45,407 nucleotides of DNA from Bryobacteraceae bacterium (GTDB taxonomy: Bacteria > Acidobacteriota > Terriglobia > Bryobacterales > Bryobacteraceae). How positions within the stretch are numbered: position 1 is the first letter of the stretch; each line of letters begins with the position of its first letter. The position numbers were made by a program, and so were the translations under genes. Under the pieces are notes generated by a model, which was not told the origin of the DNA, ran no database searches, and saw nothing but the letters and a program-made list of their open reading frames with translations. This document shows, piece after piece, positions 34,101-42,117 of this stretch. The DNA lies in NCBI GenBank assembly GCA_025980665.1, contig JAICXC010000032.1, positions 1 to 45,407 of the forward strand, given 5' to 3'.

Positions 34101-34874
34101 ATGGCGAATCTGTTTGACCTGAATGGGCGTGTTGCGGTCGTTATGGGCGCGACCTCCGGATTGGGGCGCGCGATCGCAATCGGCTTAGCTCGGCACGGCG
34201 CGGATGTCGTGCCCAGTGGCCGCCGGAAGGAATTGGTCGAGAGTGCGTGCGAGGAAATCAGGGCGATGGACCGCAGGACGCTGGTTCACCCGGCAAACGT
34301 ACACGATCGGCAGTCGATCGACAAGTTGCGCGACACTGTGCTGAAGCACCTGGGACGAGTCGACATTCTGGTGAACGCCGCCGGAAACGTGATCCGCCAA
34401 CCGACGATCTCAGCATCCGAAGAGGAATGGTCGTCTGTGCTGGACACGCATCTGAACGGCGCACTACGGGCGTGTCAGAGTTTTTACGAGCCCCTAAAAG
34501 CCAGCGGCCACGGGCGGATCATCAACATCGCGTCGCTAAGTTCCTTCGCAGCATTTCACCAAGTGGCGGCATACTCCGCCGCTAAGACGGCGATCCTTTC
34601 GTTGACCCGCAGCTTGGCTTGCGAATGGGCGAAGGATGGGATTCGCGTGAACGCCATCGCGCCCGGCGTATTTCCTACCGACTTGAATCGTGACGTGATC
34701 ATGGGCACGGCGCGAGGCCGCGAGATGCTGATGCGCACTCCTATGGGACGATTCGGCGAGCCGGAGGAACTGATTGGCACGGCGGTCCTGCTGGCATCGG
34801 ACGGAGCGAGTTTCCTGACAGGCCAGTGCATTGCGGTCGACGGAGGGTATCTTGCATTGGGCGTCAATTCGTAA
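34101..34874 (+). CDS. SDR-family dehydrogenase of the sugar-acid operon
   Basis: ATG 34101 follows the dehydratase stop by one base; 257 residues. Cofactor motif VMGATSGLGRAIAIG at about residue 14, NAAG near 90 (ILVNAAGNVIRQP), catalytic Ser in IASLSSFAAF, Tyr and Lys in AYSAAKTAILSLTRSL, then VNAIAPGVFPTDLN and the C-terminal FLTGQCIAVDGGYLALG. It looks like the gluconate 5-dehydrogenase/2-deoxy-gluconate 3-dehydrogenase (KduD-like) branch, which handles keto-sugar acids with NAD(P). The location between an aldarate dehydratase and an alpha-glucuronidase supports this. It overlaps the next gene by 44 bp. Confidence 0.88.
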   Translation: MANLFDLNGRVAVVMGATSGLGRAIAIGLARHGADVVPSGRRKELVESACEEIRAMDRRTLVHPANVHDRQSIDKLRDTVLKHLGRVDILVNAAGNVIRQPTISASEEEWSSVLDTHLNGALRACQSFYEPLKASGHGRIINIASLSSFAAFHQVAAYSAAKTAILSLTRSLACEWAKDGIRVNAIAPGVFPTDLNRDVIMGTARGREMLMRTPMGRFGEPEELIGTAVLLASDGASFLTGQCIAVDGGYLALGVNS

Positions 34875-37218
34875 CGTCACGGGTTTCGCGATTCTGGCGT
34901 GTGCGGCTGCGCATGCCGAGTCCGGGTATGACGCCTGGTTGCGATATTCCTCGTCCGGATCCGCGCCGGTCATCACCGTGGTGGGAAATTCCGCGCTGCT
35001 GGAGAGCGCGCGCCAGGAGCTTGCTCGCGGGTTTCGCACGCCTAAAGCTGAGACGATCGTGCTAGGTGGCGTCGCCGCGAATCTCAAACCGGACGGTTAC
35101 TCGCTGAAGAGGGTTGATGGAAAGATCGTTGTCACGGGAGCGGATGATCGGGGCGTGTTGTACGGCGCATTCGCACTGCTGCGCAAGGCGGCGCTGGGCG
35201 AGTCTCTTGCGAGGCTGGATGAAAAAAGCGAACCGCACGTTTCTGTGCGCTGGGTGAATCATTGGGACAATCTCGACGGCTCGATCGAGCGCGGCTACGG
35301 CGGCCGGTCGATTTTTTGGGATAACGGCGTTGCGCGGACGGATCTGACCCGCGTCAACGACTATGGACGGATGTTGGCTTCGCTGGGGATCAACGGCGCG
35401 TCGATCAACAACGTCAACGTGAATCCGCGCATTCTGGCGCCCGACTTTTTGCCGGAGATCGTACGGATCGCGAATACGCTGCGGGCGTGGGGAGTCCGCA
35501 CGGTGCTGTCGGTTGATTTTGGCAGCCCGCAAAAGATCGGTGGGCTCGATACCTTCGACCCGCTGGATCCCAAAGTCATCGCGTGGTGGAGGGCCAAAAC
35601 CGACGAGATCTATCGCGCCTTGCCCGATCTAGGCGGCTTCATCATCAAGGCGGATTCGGAAGGCCGTGTGGGTCCTTCGGCGTATGGGCGAACACATGCG
35701 GACGCAGCTAACGTTGTCGCGCGCGCCCTGAAGCCGCACGGAGGATTGATTTTCTATCGCGGCTTCGTATACGACAACAAAATGGATTGGCGCAATCTGA
35801 AGAACGATCGCGCCCGCGCGGCTGATGATAACTTTCGCGCGCTGGATGGCAAGTTCGATGACAATGTCGTGATCCAAATTAAGAACGGGCCGATCGATTT
35901 TCAAGTGCGGGAGCCGGTTTCGCCTCTATTTGGAACGCTGGCGAAAACCAAACAGGCGATCGAGCTGCAAATCACGCAAGAGTATATGGGCCAGGCTCGC
36001 CATACAGTGTTTCTGGTGCCCATGTGGAAAGAGGCTCTCGATTTTGACTTGCGGGTTAATGATCGAGCGACGCCAGTGAAATCGCGGGTCAACGCGGTCG
36101 TCGGCGTTTCCAATGCCGGGCTGGACGACAACTGGTTCGGCAATCACATGTCGCAGGCGAATCTGTATGGATTCGGGCGCTTGGCATGGAATCCCGATTT
36201 GAGCGAGCGCCAGATCGCCGAGGAATGGACCCGGCAGACGTTTGGAAGCGACACGGCCGTAGTGCGGACGATTACGGATATGCAGCTAACGTCGTGGCGG
36301 ACATACGAGAATTACACGGGTCCGCTAGGCTTGCAAACCTTGACCGACATCGTCGGCAATCATTATGGCGTGGCGGTAGAAGCTTCCGAGCGCAACGGCT
36401 GGGGACAGTGGCATCGCGCCGACGAAACAGGTGTAGGGATGGATCGCACGGTGGCAACGGGTACCGGATACATCGGCCAGTACACTCCCGCGGTAGCTCG
36501 CCTGTATGAATCGCTCGCGACGTGTCCGGACGATTTACTCCTCTTTATGCATCACGTGCCGTATACCTACGTGCTGCATTCCGGAAAGACGGTCCTCCAG
36601 TATATATACGATTCGCATTACGAGGGTGCCGAGGCCGTCGACGGCTACTTGCGCGCGTGGAAATCGCTGCAAGGCGGCATAGATGACCGTCGCTATAAGG
36701 AAATACTCGCACAGCTCGAATATCAAGCGGGCCAAGCCGAAGTCTGGCGCGATGCAGTCTCGAATTGGTTCCTGCGCGCTTCGGGAATTGCCGACGCAAA
36801 GGGCCGTGTGGGTCACTATCCTGGGCGCATAGAAGCGGAATCGGCCAAGCTCGAGGGTTACAAGGGTATTGATGTCACTCCGTGGGAGGCGGCTTCCGGA
36901 GGGAAAGCGGTCAAATGCGCATCCGGGAAGTGCGCGGCCACCTTCGTATACAGTGGTGCTCCCGGAGTATTTCAGGTTCGGGTGCGCTACTTCGATCAAA
37001 ACAACGGCGTCTCGCATTTCCGTGCGCTCACCGGGAACAAGGTGATTGCCGAGTGGACTGCGGCCGATCGCGTGCCCACGCGCAAAATCGACAGCTCCTC
37101 ATCCGCGCTGCGCGTCATTGAAGGGATCCCTCTCAAAGCAGGGGCCGAGATCCGCATCGAAGGAACGCCTGACGGCGGCGAGACGGCCGCGCTGGACTAT
37201 TTAGAGATCACCCAGTAG
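34831..37218 (+). CDS. aguA: GH67 alpha-glucuronidase with C-terminal CBM-like domain
   Basis: A 795-residue exported enzyme (signal peptide around FAILACAAAHA, residues 19-29). The start is uncertain: TTG 34831 lies inside the SDR gene; another TTG at 34852 would also keep the signal. The GH67 barrel has GINGASINNVNVNPRIL, the acid Glu277 (IIKADSEGRVG), Asp356 (KNGPIDFQVRE) and Glu384 (QITQEYMGQ); the distances of 79 and 28 residues agree with the catalytic triad spacing I recall for the Geobacillus enzyme. Residues about 663-795 form an extra beta domain beginning YPGRIEAESAKLEGY, as in CBM6/CBM35-type carbohydrate-binding modules. It removes 4-O-methyl-glucuronic acid from xylo-oligosaccharides. 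Overlap and order place it at the end of the sugar-acid operon. Confidence 0.9.
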   Translation: MRSTEGILHWASIRNVTGFAILACAAAHAESGYDAWLRYSSSGSAPVITVVGNSALLESARQELARGFRTPKAETIVLGGVAANLKPDGYSLKRVDGKIVVTGADDRGVLYGAFALLRKAALGESLARLDEKSEPHVSVRWVNHWDNLDGSIERGYGGRSIFWDNGVARTDLTRVNDYGRMLASLGINGASINNVNVNPRILAPDFLPEIVRIANTLRAWGVRTVLSVDFGSPQKIGGLDTFDPLDPKVIAWWRAKTDEIYRALPDLGGFIIKADSEGRVGPSAYGRTHADAANVVARALKPHGGLIFYRGFVYDNKMDWRNLKNDRARAADDNFRALDGKFDDNVVIQIKNGPIDFQVREPVSPLFGTLAKTKQAIELQITQEYMGQARHTVFLVPMWKEALDFDLRVNDRATPVKSRVNAVVGVSNAGLDDNWFGNHMSQANLYGFGRLAWNPDLSERQIAEEWTRQTFGSDTAVVRTITDMQLTSWRTYENYTGPLGLQTLTDIVGNHYGVAVEASERNGWGQWHRADETGVGMDRTVATGTGYIGQYTPAVARLYESLATCPDDLLLFMHHVPYTYVLHSGKTVLQYIYDSHYEGAEAVDGYLRAWKSLQGGIDDRRYKEILAQLEYQAGQAEVWRDAVSNWFLRASGIADAKGRVGHYPGRIEAESAKLEGYKGIDVTPWEAASGGKAVKCASGKCAATFVYSGAPGVFQVRVRYFDQNNGVSHFRALTGNKVIAEWTAADRVPTRKIDSSSSALRVIEGIPLKAGAEIRIEGTPDGGETAALDYLEITQ

Positions 37219-37222
37219 ACGC

Positions 37223-37972
37223 CTACTTGCCTTGGCACTTGCCGCCGGGACAGCGGTTGTTCTCTTCGCACACGTACTCGTACAGTCCGGCGGCCTCCCA
37301 CTCCGGCTTGGCCGCGATTTCGAAGAGCTGGGACCACGCGGCCGTGAACGTCTTGGGGTCGTCGATGGTTAGGTTGTAGGAGAGTGTCTTCCGATCTTTC
37401 CACGAGATCCGCTCGATGGTCTTGAGCGCGTCGCTGTGCATGCGGTATTCGTTGGGGTTGGTGTAGAAGTAGTCGTCCAGGCCCCAGCGCTTGAAATTGG
37501 TCGTCTCGATCACTAGGGTGTCGCCTTCCCAGTGGCCGACTGGATCGCCGTAGAAGGATGGCTCGATGTCCTCGCGATGCTTGCGCCCGTCGAGCGGAAT
37601 GATGCGTGTCATGCGCTGGAACTCGTGCACAATGATCAGGTAGTCCTTGGTCTGGAAAAACTGCATAGCGTTGGCCGAGAGCATCCCGGAAGGAAACCCG
37701 GCGGGCATGCAGAAATCGCGCGGCTCATCGTGGCGAGGATCGCCATTGCGAGGTTCGTAAAACGGCTCGCCGCCGGGTTTCAGTGGAGCGAAAAGTTTAC
37801 GGTCGAAGATAGTCGCCGAGCAGCGGCACTGTTCGCCGCTGAGAGCTTTGGGCCATTCGTAAGTGCCGCTGAAGTTCGGTTTGCCCTCGGCGGTGCGAGG
37901 AACTGCCGTGCCTTTGGTTTGCGCGAGACTTGTGCACGCCAGGATGGCAAAGAGTACGCTGATGGTTTTCAT
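37223..37972 (-). CDS. Secreted protein of unknown function, DGKPDLTGVW-like family (copy 2)
   Basis: A 249-residue exported protein (signal peptide MKTISVLFAILACTSLAQ). It shares the landmarks of the protein at 14029-14874 in the same order: EGKPNFSGTYEWP, CMPAGFPSGML, FQTKDYLIIVHEFQRMTRII, DPVGHWEGDTLVIETTNF and YEYVCEENN. It differs in having several Cys residues (SGEQCRCSATIFD; NNRCPGGKCQ), which may bind metal or form disulfides. Its ATG follows immediately after the stop of the DUF6152 gene, so the pair forms one transcript; this is the same gene order as in the copy at 14-15 kb. It converges on the alpha-glucuronidase gene with 4 bp between. Confidence 0.7.
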   Translation of the reverse strand: MKTISVLFAILACTSLAQTKGTAVPRTAEGKPNFSGTYEWPKALSGEQCRCSATIFDRKLFAPLKPGGEPFYEPRNGDPRHDEPRDFCMPAGFPSGMLSANAMQFFQTKDYLIIVHEFQRMTRIIPLDGRKHREDIEPSFYGDPVGHWEGDTLVIETTNFKRWGLDDYFYTNPNEYRMHSDALKTIERISWKDRKTLSYNLTIDDPKTFTAAWSQLFEIAAKPEWEAAGLYEYVCEENNRCPGGKCQGK

Positions 37973-38380
37973 CTACTTATCCTTCCCATCGCCGGGAGCG
38001 CGATCTTCGGCGCCGGCCGTGAACACACTGCGTCCATCGGGAAATGTCACGCGTGCGCCGTTGGCATTGTTGGAGCCGTCTTTCGAGCGGAACCCTTCCA
38101 CGGTGATCGTCATGCCTTCCTGGATCACTTTCTTGGTGATGCCGCGCCGCATCAACTGACCGGGCGCGCCGCCAGAAAAGCCCCAATTGGTGACTGCGCC
38201 ATCGCTGCCCTTTACGTCGACATAGAACCAGATGTGCGGGTTCTGCCATTCAACTTTGGTGACCACTCCGGTCATCTTGACGGGCTTGGCGGTATCAAAC
38301 TCGGCGGCGAACGAATGGTGCGCCTGAAGCGCAGGCAGGGTCCACAGCGCGGCTGCCAAAAGCGCGAAGGAAGTCCTCAT
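37973..38380 (-). CDS. DUF6152-like secreted protein (copy 2)
   Basis: A 135-residue exported protein with a signal peptide (MRTSFALLAAALWTLPALQA). The mature N-terminus AHHSFAAEFDTAKPVKMTG and VVTKVEWQNPHIWFYVDVKG closely parallel the first copy (14886-15326), followed by a short beta barrel (GMTITVEGFRSKDGSN) and VTFPDGRSVFT. The His pair and the NPH motif are kept in both copies. It shares only 57 bp of upstream DNA with the divergent PQQ dehydrogenase gene, so expression of the two may be linked. It is followed without a gap by the second DGKPDLTGVW-like gene. Confidence 0.78.
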   Translation of the reverse strand: MRTSFALLAAALWTLPALQAHHSFAAEFDTAKPVKMTGVVTKVEWQNPHIWFYVDVKGSDGAVTNWGFSGGAPGQLMRRGITKKVIQEGMTITVEGFRSKDGSNNANGARVTFPDGRSVFTAGAEDRAPGDGKDK

Positions 38381-38414
38381 GCATTCATTTTTGCAAAAAA
38401 TGACGGACGGCAGG

Positions 38415-38423
38415 TGATATAAT
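38415..38423 (+). promoter_or_regulatory. Extended -10 upstream of the PQQ dehydrogenase
   Basis: TGATATAAT is a perfect extended -10 (TGn plus TATAAT at 38418-38423), 14 bp before ATG 38438. A TTGCAA at 38391-38396 is 21 bp upstream, too far for a classic -35, which an extended -10 can tolerate. The leader would be about 8 nt. Confidence 0.5.
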
Positions 38424-38437
38424 CCCCGCCAGGATTT

Positions 38438-40372
38438 ATGCGGCGAATACTACCAGTGCTGTTTGCAACCATACCCCTCTTGGCTCAGACCGGCGCCAAG
38501 AACGGCGAGTGGCCGACGTACGGGGCCGATCTCGGGAACACGCATTATTCACCGCTCGATCAGATCAACGCGGGAAATTTCAATAAGCTCCAAGTGGCCT
38601 GGAGGCTCAAAACCGACAATTTCGGCCCGCGGCCGGAGACCAATCTTCAGTCGACTCCTTTGATGGTCAAGGGCGTTCTATATACGACCGCTGGTACGCG
38701 TAGGGCCGTGGTGGCCGCGAATGCCGCGACCGGCGAAGTCCTGTGGATGCACAGCGAGAACGAAGGCGCACGCGGGGACAATGCTCCGCGGCAGCTTTCG
38801 GGCCGCGGCCTGGCGTACTGGACCGACGGTCGGGAAGAGCGGATTCTTTATGTAACGCCGGGTTATCGGCTGATCGCGCTCAGCGCCAAGACGGGGAATC
38901 CTGTTCCCGCGTTCGGTCGCAACGGCATCGTCGATCTGAAGCTCGACGACGATCAGGAAATCGATCTCGAGACTGGGGAAGTCGGCCTGCACGCGACGCC
39001 GGTTGTCGCAGGCGATGTGGTCATCGTCGGCGCGGCTCACAGGGCATCGGGAGCGCCGAAAGTAAAGCACAACGTCAACGGTTACGTGCGCGGGTTCGAT
39101 GTCCGCACTGGCAAGCGCTTGTGGATCTTCCATACGATTCCTCGTCCAGGCGAGTTCGGGCACGATACGTGGGAGAAAGATTCGGCCGAGACTACCGGCA
39201 ATGCTGGTGTTTGGGGGCAGATCAGTGTTGATCCTGATCTGGGCATGGCGTTTATTCCCGTGGAACTTCCTACCGGTGATGAGTATGGCGGCCACCGGCC
39301 GGGGAACGGCTTGTTCGGAGAGAGTGTTGTTGCACTCGATCTGAAAACGGGCCAGCGAAAGTGGCACTACCAACTGGTGCACCACGGCATTTGGGATTTC
39401 GATATTCCCTGCGCGCCGATGCTAATCGATATCACCATCAACGGGCGGATAGTAAAAGCGTTGGCGCAACCGACCAAGCAGGGTATTCTCTATACCTTCG
39501 ATCGCGCGACCGGGAAGCCGATCTGGCCCTTCGAGGAAAAGCCCGTACCCAAAGGCGATGTGCCAGGCGAATGGTATTCGCCGACGCAGCCGATCCCCAG
39601 CAAGCCGCCAGCCTACGGTGTCGCCGGCATTCCGTCTGTGGATGATCTGATCGACTTCACGCCGGAGCTCAGAGCCGAAGCGTTGAGGATTGTCTCGAAG
39701 TACAAGATCGGACCCATCTTTACGCCTATTGTTGTGAGTAAACCCGAAGGACCGTTTGGCACGATCCTGACGACGGGCGTCACCAACTGGCCGGGCGGTT
39801 CATATGATCCGGAATCGCACATCCTGTATGTGCACGCATCGACAGGGATGGTTTCGAACGGGCTGGTGCCGGGAGATCCCACGCGCACCGAGTTTGCATG
39901 GGTGGGAGGAAACGCAGCACCTGCCGGAGAAGCTCCTGCACTGCGCGTGCAAGGCATGCCGCTGGTGAAGCCGCCATGGGGGAGCATCGTCGCCATCGAT
40001 ATGAACAAGGGCGAGATCCTTTGGAAGATCGCGAACGCGGAGACGCCGGATAATGTGCGCAATCATCCGGCGCTGAAGGGCCTCGACATTCCGCGAACGG
40101 GCCGCGCCAGCAATACGATTGGGTTGCTGGTGACGAAAACGCTGATGATCGCAGGCGAGCCTGGAACGTTCACGCTTCCCGATGGACGACAGGGCGCGAT
40201 GCTGCGAGCCTATGACAAGACTACCGGCAAAGAGCAGGGCGCCGTCTACATGCCCACAGGACAAACCGGCACTCCGATGACGTATATGTTGAACGGCAAG
40301 CAATACATCGTAATCGCTATCGCCGCAACGAATTATCCAGCGGAGCTGGTCGCCTTCCGCCTGCCGGATTGA
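38438..40372 (+). CDS. PQQ-dependent dehydrogenase, glucose dehydrogenase-like
   Basis: A 644-residue exported quinoprotein (signal peptide MRRILPVLFATIPLLAQ). It forms the eight-bladed propeller of PQQ alcohol/glucose dehydrogenases, with repeated AxDxxTGxxxW blades (AANAATGEVLWMHSE, GFDVRTGKRLWIFH, ALDLKTGQRKWHYQ, AIDMNKGEILWKI). The segment VHHGIWDFDIPCAPML followed by PTKQGILYTFDR resembles the active site of membrane glucose dehydrogenase: Asp320 and Lys347 are 27 residues apart, as the catalytic Asp and Lys are in the E. coli enzyme as I recall it. There are no N-terminal membrane helices or heme motif, so electrons would pass to a separate acceptor. It probably oxidises a sugar or alcohol in the periplasm; the substrate is not known. 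Confidence 0.87.
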   Translation: MRRILPVLFATIPLLAQTGAKNGEWPTYGADLGNTHYSPLDQINAGNFNKLQVAWRLKTDNFGPRPETNLQSTPLMVKGVLYTTAGTRRAVVAANAATGEVLWMHSENEGARGDNAPRQLSGRGLAYWTDGREERILYVTPGYRLIALSAKTGNPVPAFGRNGIVDLKLDDDQEIDLETGEVGLHATPVVAGDVVIVGAAHRASGAPKVKHNVNGYVRGFDVRTGKRLWIFHTIPRPGEFGHDTWEKDSAETTGNAGVWGQISVDPDLGMAFIPVELPTGDEYGGHRPGNGLFGESVVALDLKTGQRKWHYQLVHHGIWDFDIPCAPMLIDITINGRIVKALAQPTKQGILYTFDRATGKPIWPFEEKPVPKGDVPGEWYSPTQPIPSKPPAYGVAGIPSVDDLIDFTPELRAEALRIVSKYKIGPIFTPIVVSKPEGPFGTILTTGVTNWPGGSYDPESHILYVHASTGMVSNGLVPGDPTRTEFAWVGGNAAPAGEAPALRVQGMPLVKPPWGSIVAIDMNKGEILWKIANAETPDNVRNHPALKGLDIPRTGRASNTIGLLVTKTLMIAGEPGTFTLPDGRQGAMLRAYDKTTGKEQGAVYMPTGQTGTPMTYMLNGKQYIVIAIAATNYPAELVAFRLPD

Positions 40373-40381
40373 GAGCGTGAT

Positions 40382-40389
40382 GATAGACT
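40382..40389 (+). promoter_or_regulatory. -10-like element before the alpha/beta hydrolase
   Basis: GATAGACT, preceded by T at 40381, reads as TGA plus TAGACT (40384-40389), an extended -10. The GTG start at 40397 comes 7 nt later, so the message would be leaderless. Confidence 0.35.
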
Positions 40390-40396
40390 CATATCG

Positions 40397-41224
40397 GTGA
40401 AAGCTGCTCTGGCATTGAATGTGGCACTTGCGGGCGTGGTCTTCTCTCAAGCGCGGACGCGTGAACTTGTCCGCCGCGACAACGTCACCATCGAAGTAAT
40501 CGCCGAAGGGCGCGGCCCGCTGATTGTAATGCTGCCATCGCTGGGGCGCGATTCAGAGGAGTTCGATCCGGCGGCGGCCCGCATCGCGACGGCTGGCTTC
40601 CGCGTGCTTCGACCGCAGCCGCGCGGGTACGGTAAGAGCAGCGGTCCTATGGAGAATCTCACGCTGCATGATCTGGCTCGCGATGTCGATGCCGTAATCG
40701 AACACGAAAATTCGGGCCCGGCGATCATCGCGGGTCATGCGTTCGGCCATTTTGTCGCCAAGATGACGGCGGTGGACTTCCCGAAACTCGTTCGGGGCGT
40801 GATTTTGATCGGCGCGGCGCAGAAGACACCCGATCCGGCCGTGCAGCAATCGGTCGCGATTGCGACGGATCCGACGCAGCCCGAGGCCGACCGCCTCAAG
40901 CACCTGAATATCGTGTTTTTTGCGCCCGGCAATGACGCGCGCCTGTGGCTCACCGGGTTCCATGCGAATGTGCGCGCGGCGGAGATCATCGCGCGCGATG
41001 CGACTCCCCAGAAGGAATATTACGCCGCCGGCAACGTGCCGCTGCTCGACATCCAGGGCGAGAACGATCCCTACAAGCCTCCCTCTGCGCGAAACGAGCT
41101 TATAGACGAGTTCGGGGCCAAGCGAGTTACGGTGGTGCGGGTGCCGCACGCCGCGCACGCGGTCATTGTGGAGCAGCCCAACGCAGTGGCCGACGCCGTC
41201 ATTGCTTGGGCCCGCAAACTTTAG
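40397..41224 (+). CDS. Exported alpha/beta-hydrolase-fold protein without the usual nucleophile
   Basis: GTG 40397 gives 275 residues with a short export signal (MKAALALNVALAGVVFSQA). The fold landmarks are GPLIVMLPSLGRDSEEFDPA (oxyanion strand), RVLRPQPRGYGKSSGP, the nucleophile elbow at residues 113-117, LLDIQGENDPYKPP (acid Asp) and VPHAAHAVIVEQP (catalytic His region). The elbow reads GHAFG where the family has GxSxG, so Ala115 (GCG) stands in place of the serine. Some subfamilies carry such an Ala and are not classical esterases. It may bind a ligand, act by another mechanism or be inactive. It follows the PQQ dehydrogenase by 24 bp. Confidence 0.82.
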   Translation: MKAALALNVALAGVVFSQARTRELVRRDNVTIEVIAEGRGPLIVMLPSLGRDSEEFDPAAARIATAGFRVLRPQPRGYGKSSGPMENLTLHDLARDVDAVIEHENSGPAIIAGHAFGHFVAKMTAVDFPKLVRGVILIGAAQKTPDPAVQQSVAIATDPTQPEADRLKHLNIVFFAPGNDARLWLTGFHANVRAAEIIARDATPQKEYYAAGNVPLLDIQGENDPYKPPSARNELIDEFGAKRVTVVRVPHAAHAVIVEQPNAVADAVIAWARKL

Positions 41225-41281
41225 GCTTTCTGAAGCAGGGTGCGCGCTTTGCGATGCGCTCATGAAGCTGCTCAATCCACC

Positions 41282-41307
41282 CATGACGGCTCAAGGATTT
41301 CGTCATG
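41282..41307. promoter_or_regulatory. Inverted repeat upstream of the ModA-like gene
   Basis: CATGACG (41282-41288) and CGTCATG (41301-41307) are perfect 7-bp arms separated by 12 bp, about 40 bp before the ModA-like start. This could be an operator or a hairpin ending the upstream transcript. No motif for a known molybdate regulator is evident. Confidence 0.3.
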
Positions 41308-41337
41308 CGATCTAACCTCTTAACGAAGTATCTGCTG

Positions 41338-41343
41338 TAGAAT
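41338..41343 (+). promoter_or_regulatory. -10-like hexamer 6 nt before the ModA-like start
   Basis: TAGAAT matches TATAAT at five of six positions. It directly touches an ATG at 41344 and lies 6 nt before a second in-frame ATG at 41350. Transcription would start near 41350, so the second ATG is the likely start and the mRNA leaderless. Confidence 0.45.
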
Positions 41344-41349
41344 ATGGCC

Positions 41350-42117
41350 ATGACGAAACGATCCGTAGCAATTGCCTCACTACTGACAGCGTTTCAACTC
41401 GCGGCGCAGAACACGCCGGTGCATGTGCTGGCTTCGAATGGGGTGAAGGCGGTCATCGACGAATTGAAACCGCAGGCCGAGCGGGCGATCGGACGACCGT
41501 TAGCGATCGAGTACGATACGTCTTCCGTGGTCAAGAAGCGAATCGAAGACGGGGCGATGTTCGATGTCGCCATTCTCACTTCGGACGTGATTGACGACCT
41601 TGCGAAGGCCGCAAGAATCGACCCGGGAACGCGTATGGAAATCGCCCGCTGCGGGATCGGAGTGGGCGTTCGCGCAGGCGCCCCCAAGCCGGACATCAAG
41701 ACATCCGCCGCATTGAAGAAAACGCTGCTTGCGTCTAAGTCGGTCACTTACGCGGAGAACGGCGCGAGCCGTAAGTATATTCTTCAGATGTTCGATAAGT
41801 TCGGCATCACGGATGCCATGAAGGCGAAAACAATATCGGAACAAGGCTCGGAGCGCTCTAACGCCCGCGTGGCTGACGGATCAGCCGAGATGATCCTGAC
41901 GCTGGTTAGCGAGATCCTGCCCGCGCCGGGAGTGCAGCTGGTCGGGCCACTTCCAAATGACGTGCAGCACTACGTCAATTTCGCCGTGGGAACCAGCAAG
42001 AACAGTAAGAACATTGACGCCGACAAAGCGCTTACGAAGTTCCTGTCCAGCCCAGCCGTGGAGGGAATCCTGAAGGCCAAGGGAATGCAGGCGGCGCCTG
42101 CTAGGGTTTCACGGTAA
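41350..42117 (+). CDS. Orphan ModA-like periplasmic binding protein
   Basis: With ATG 41350 the product has 255 residues and begins with a signal peptide (KRSVAIASLLTAFQLAAQ). It follows the molybdate/sulfate-type solute-binding fold: VHVLASNGVKAVIDELKPQA, then IEYDTSSVVKKRIEDGAMFD (the Ser positions that usually hold the oxyanion), VAILTSDVIDDLAKAARID, SVTYAENGASRKYILQMFDK and the C-terminal ALTKFLSSPAVEGILKAKGM. No ABC permease or ATPase gene lies next to it, so it may sense rather than import, or feed a transporter elsewhere. Its last 17 bp overlap the 3' end of the convergent secreted-protein gene. Confidence 0.82.
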   Translation: MTKRSVAIASLLTAFQLAAQNTPVHVLASNGVKAVIDELKPQAERAIGRPLAIEYDTSSVVKKRIEDGAMFDVAILTSDVIDDLAKAARIDPGTRMEIARCGIGVGVRAGAPKPDIKTSAALKKTLLASKSVTYAENGASRKYILQMFDKFGITDAMKAKTISEQGSERSNARVADGSAEMILTLVSEILPAPGVQLVGPLPNDVQHYVNFAVGTSKNSKNIDADKALTKFLSSPAVEGILKAKGMQAAPARVSR

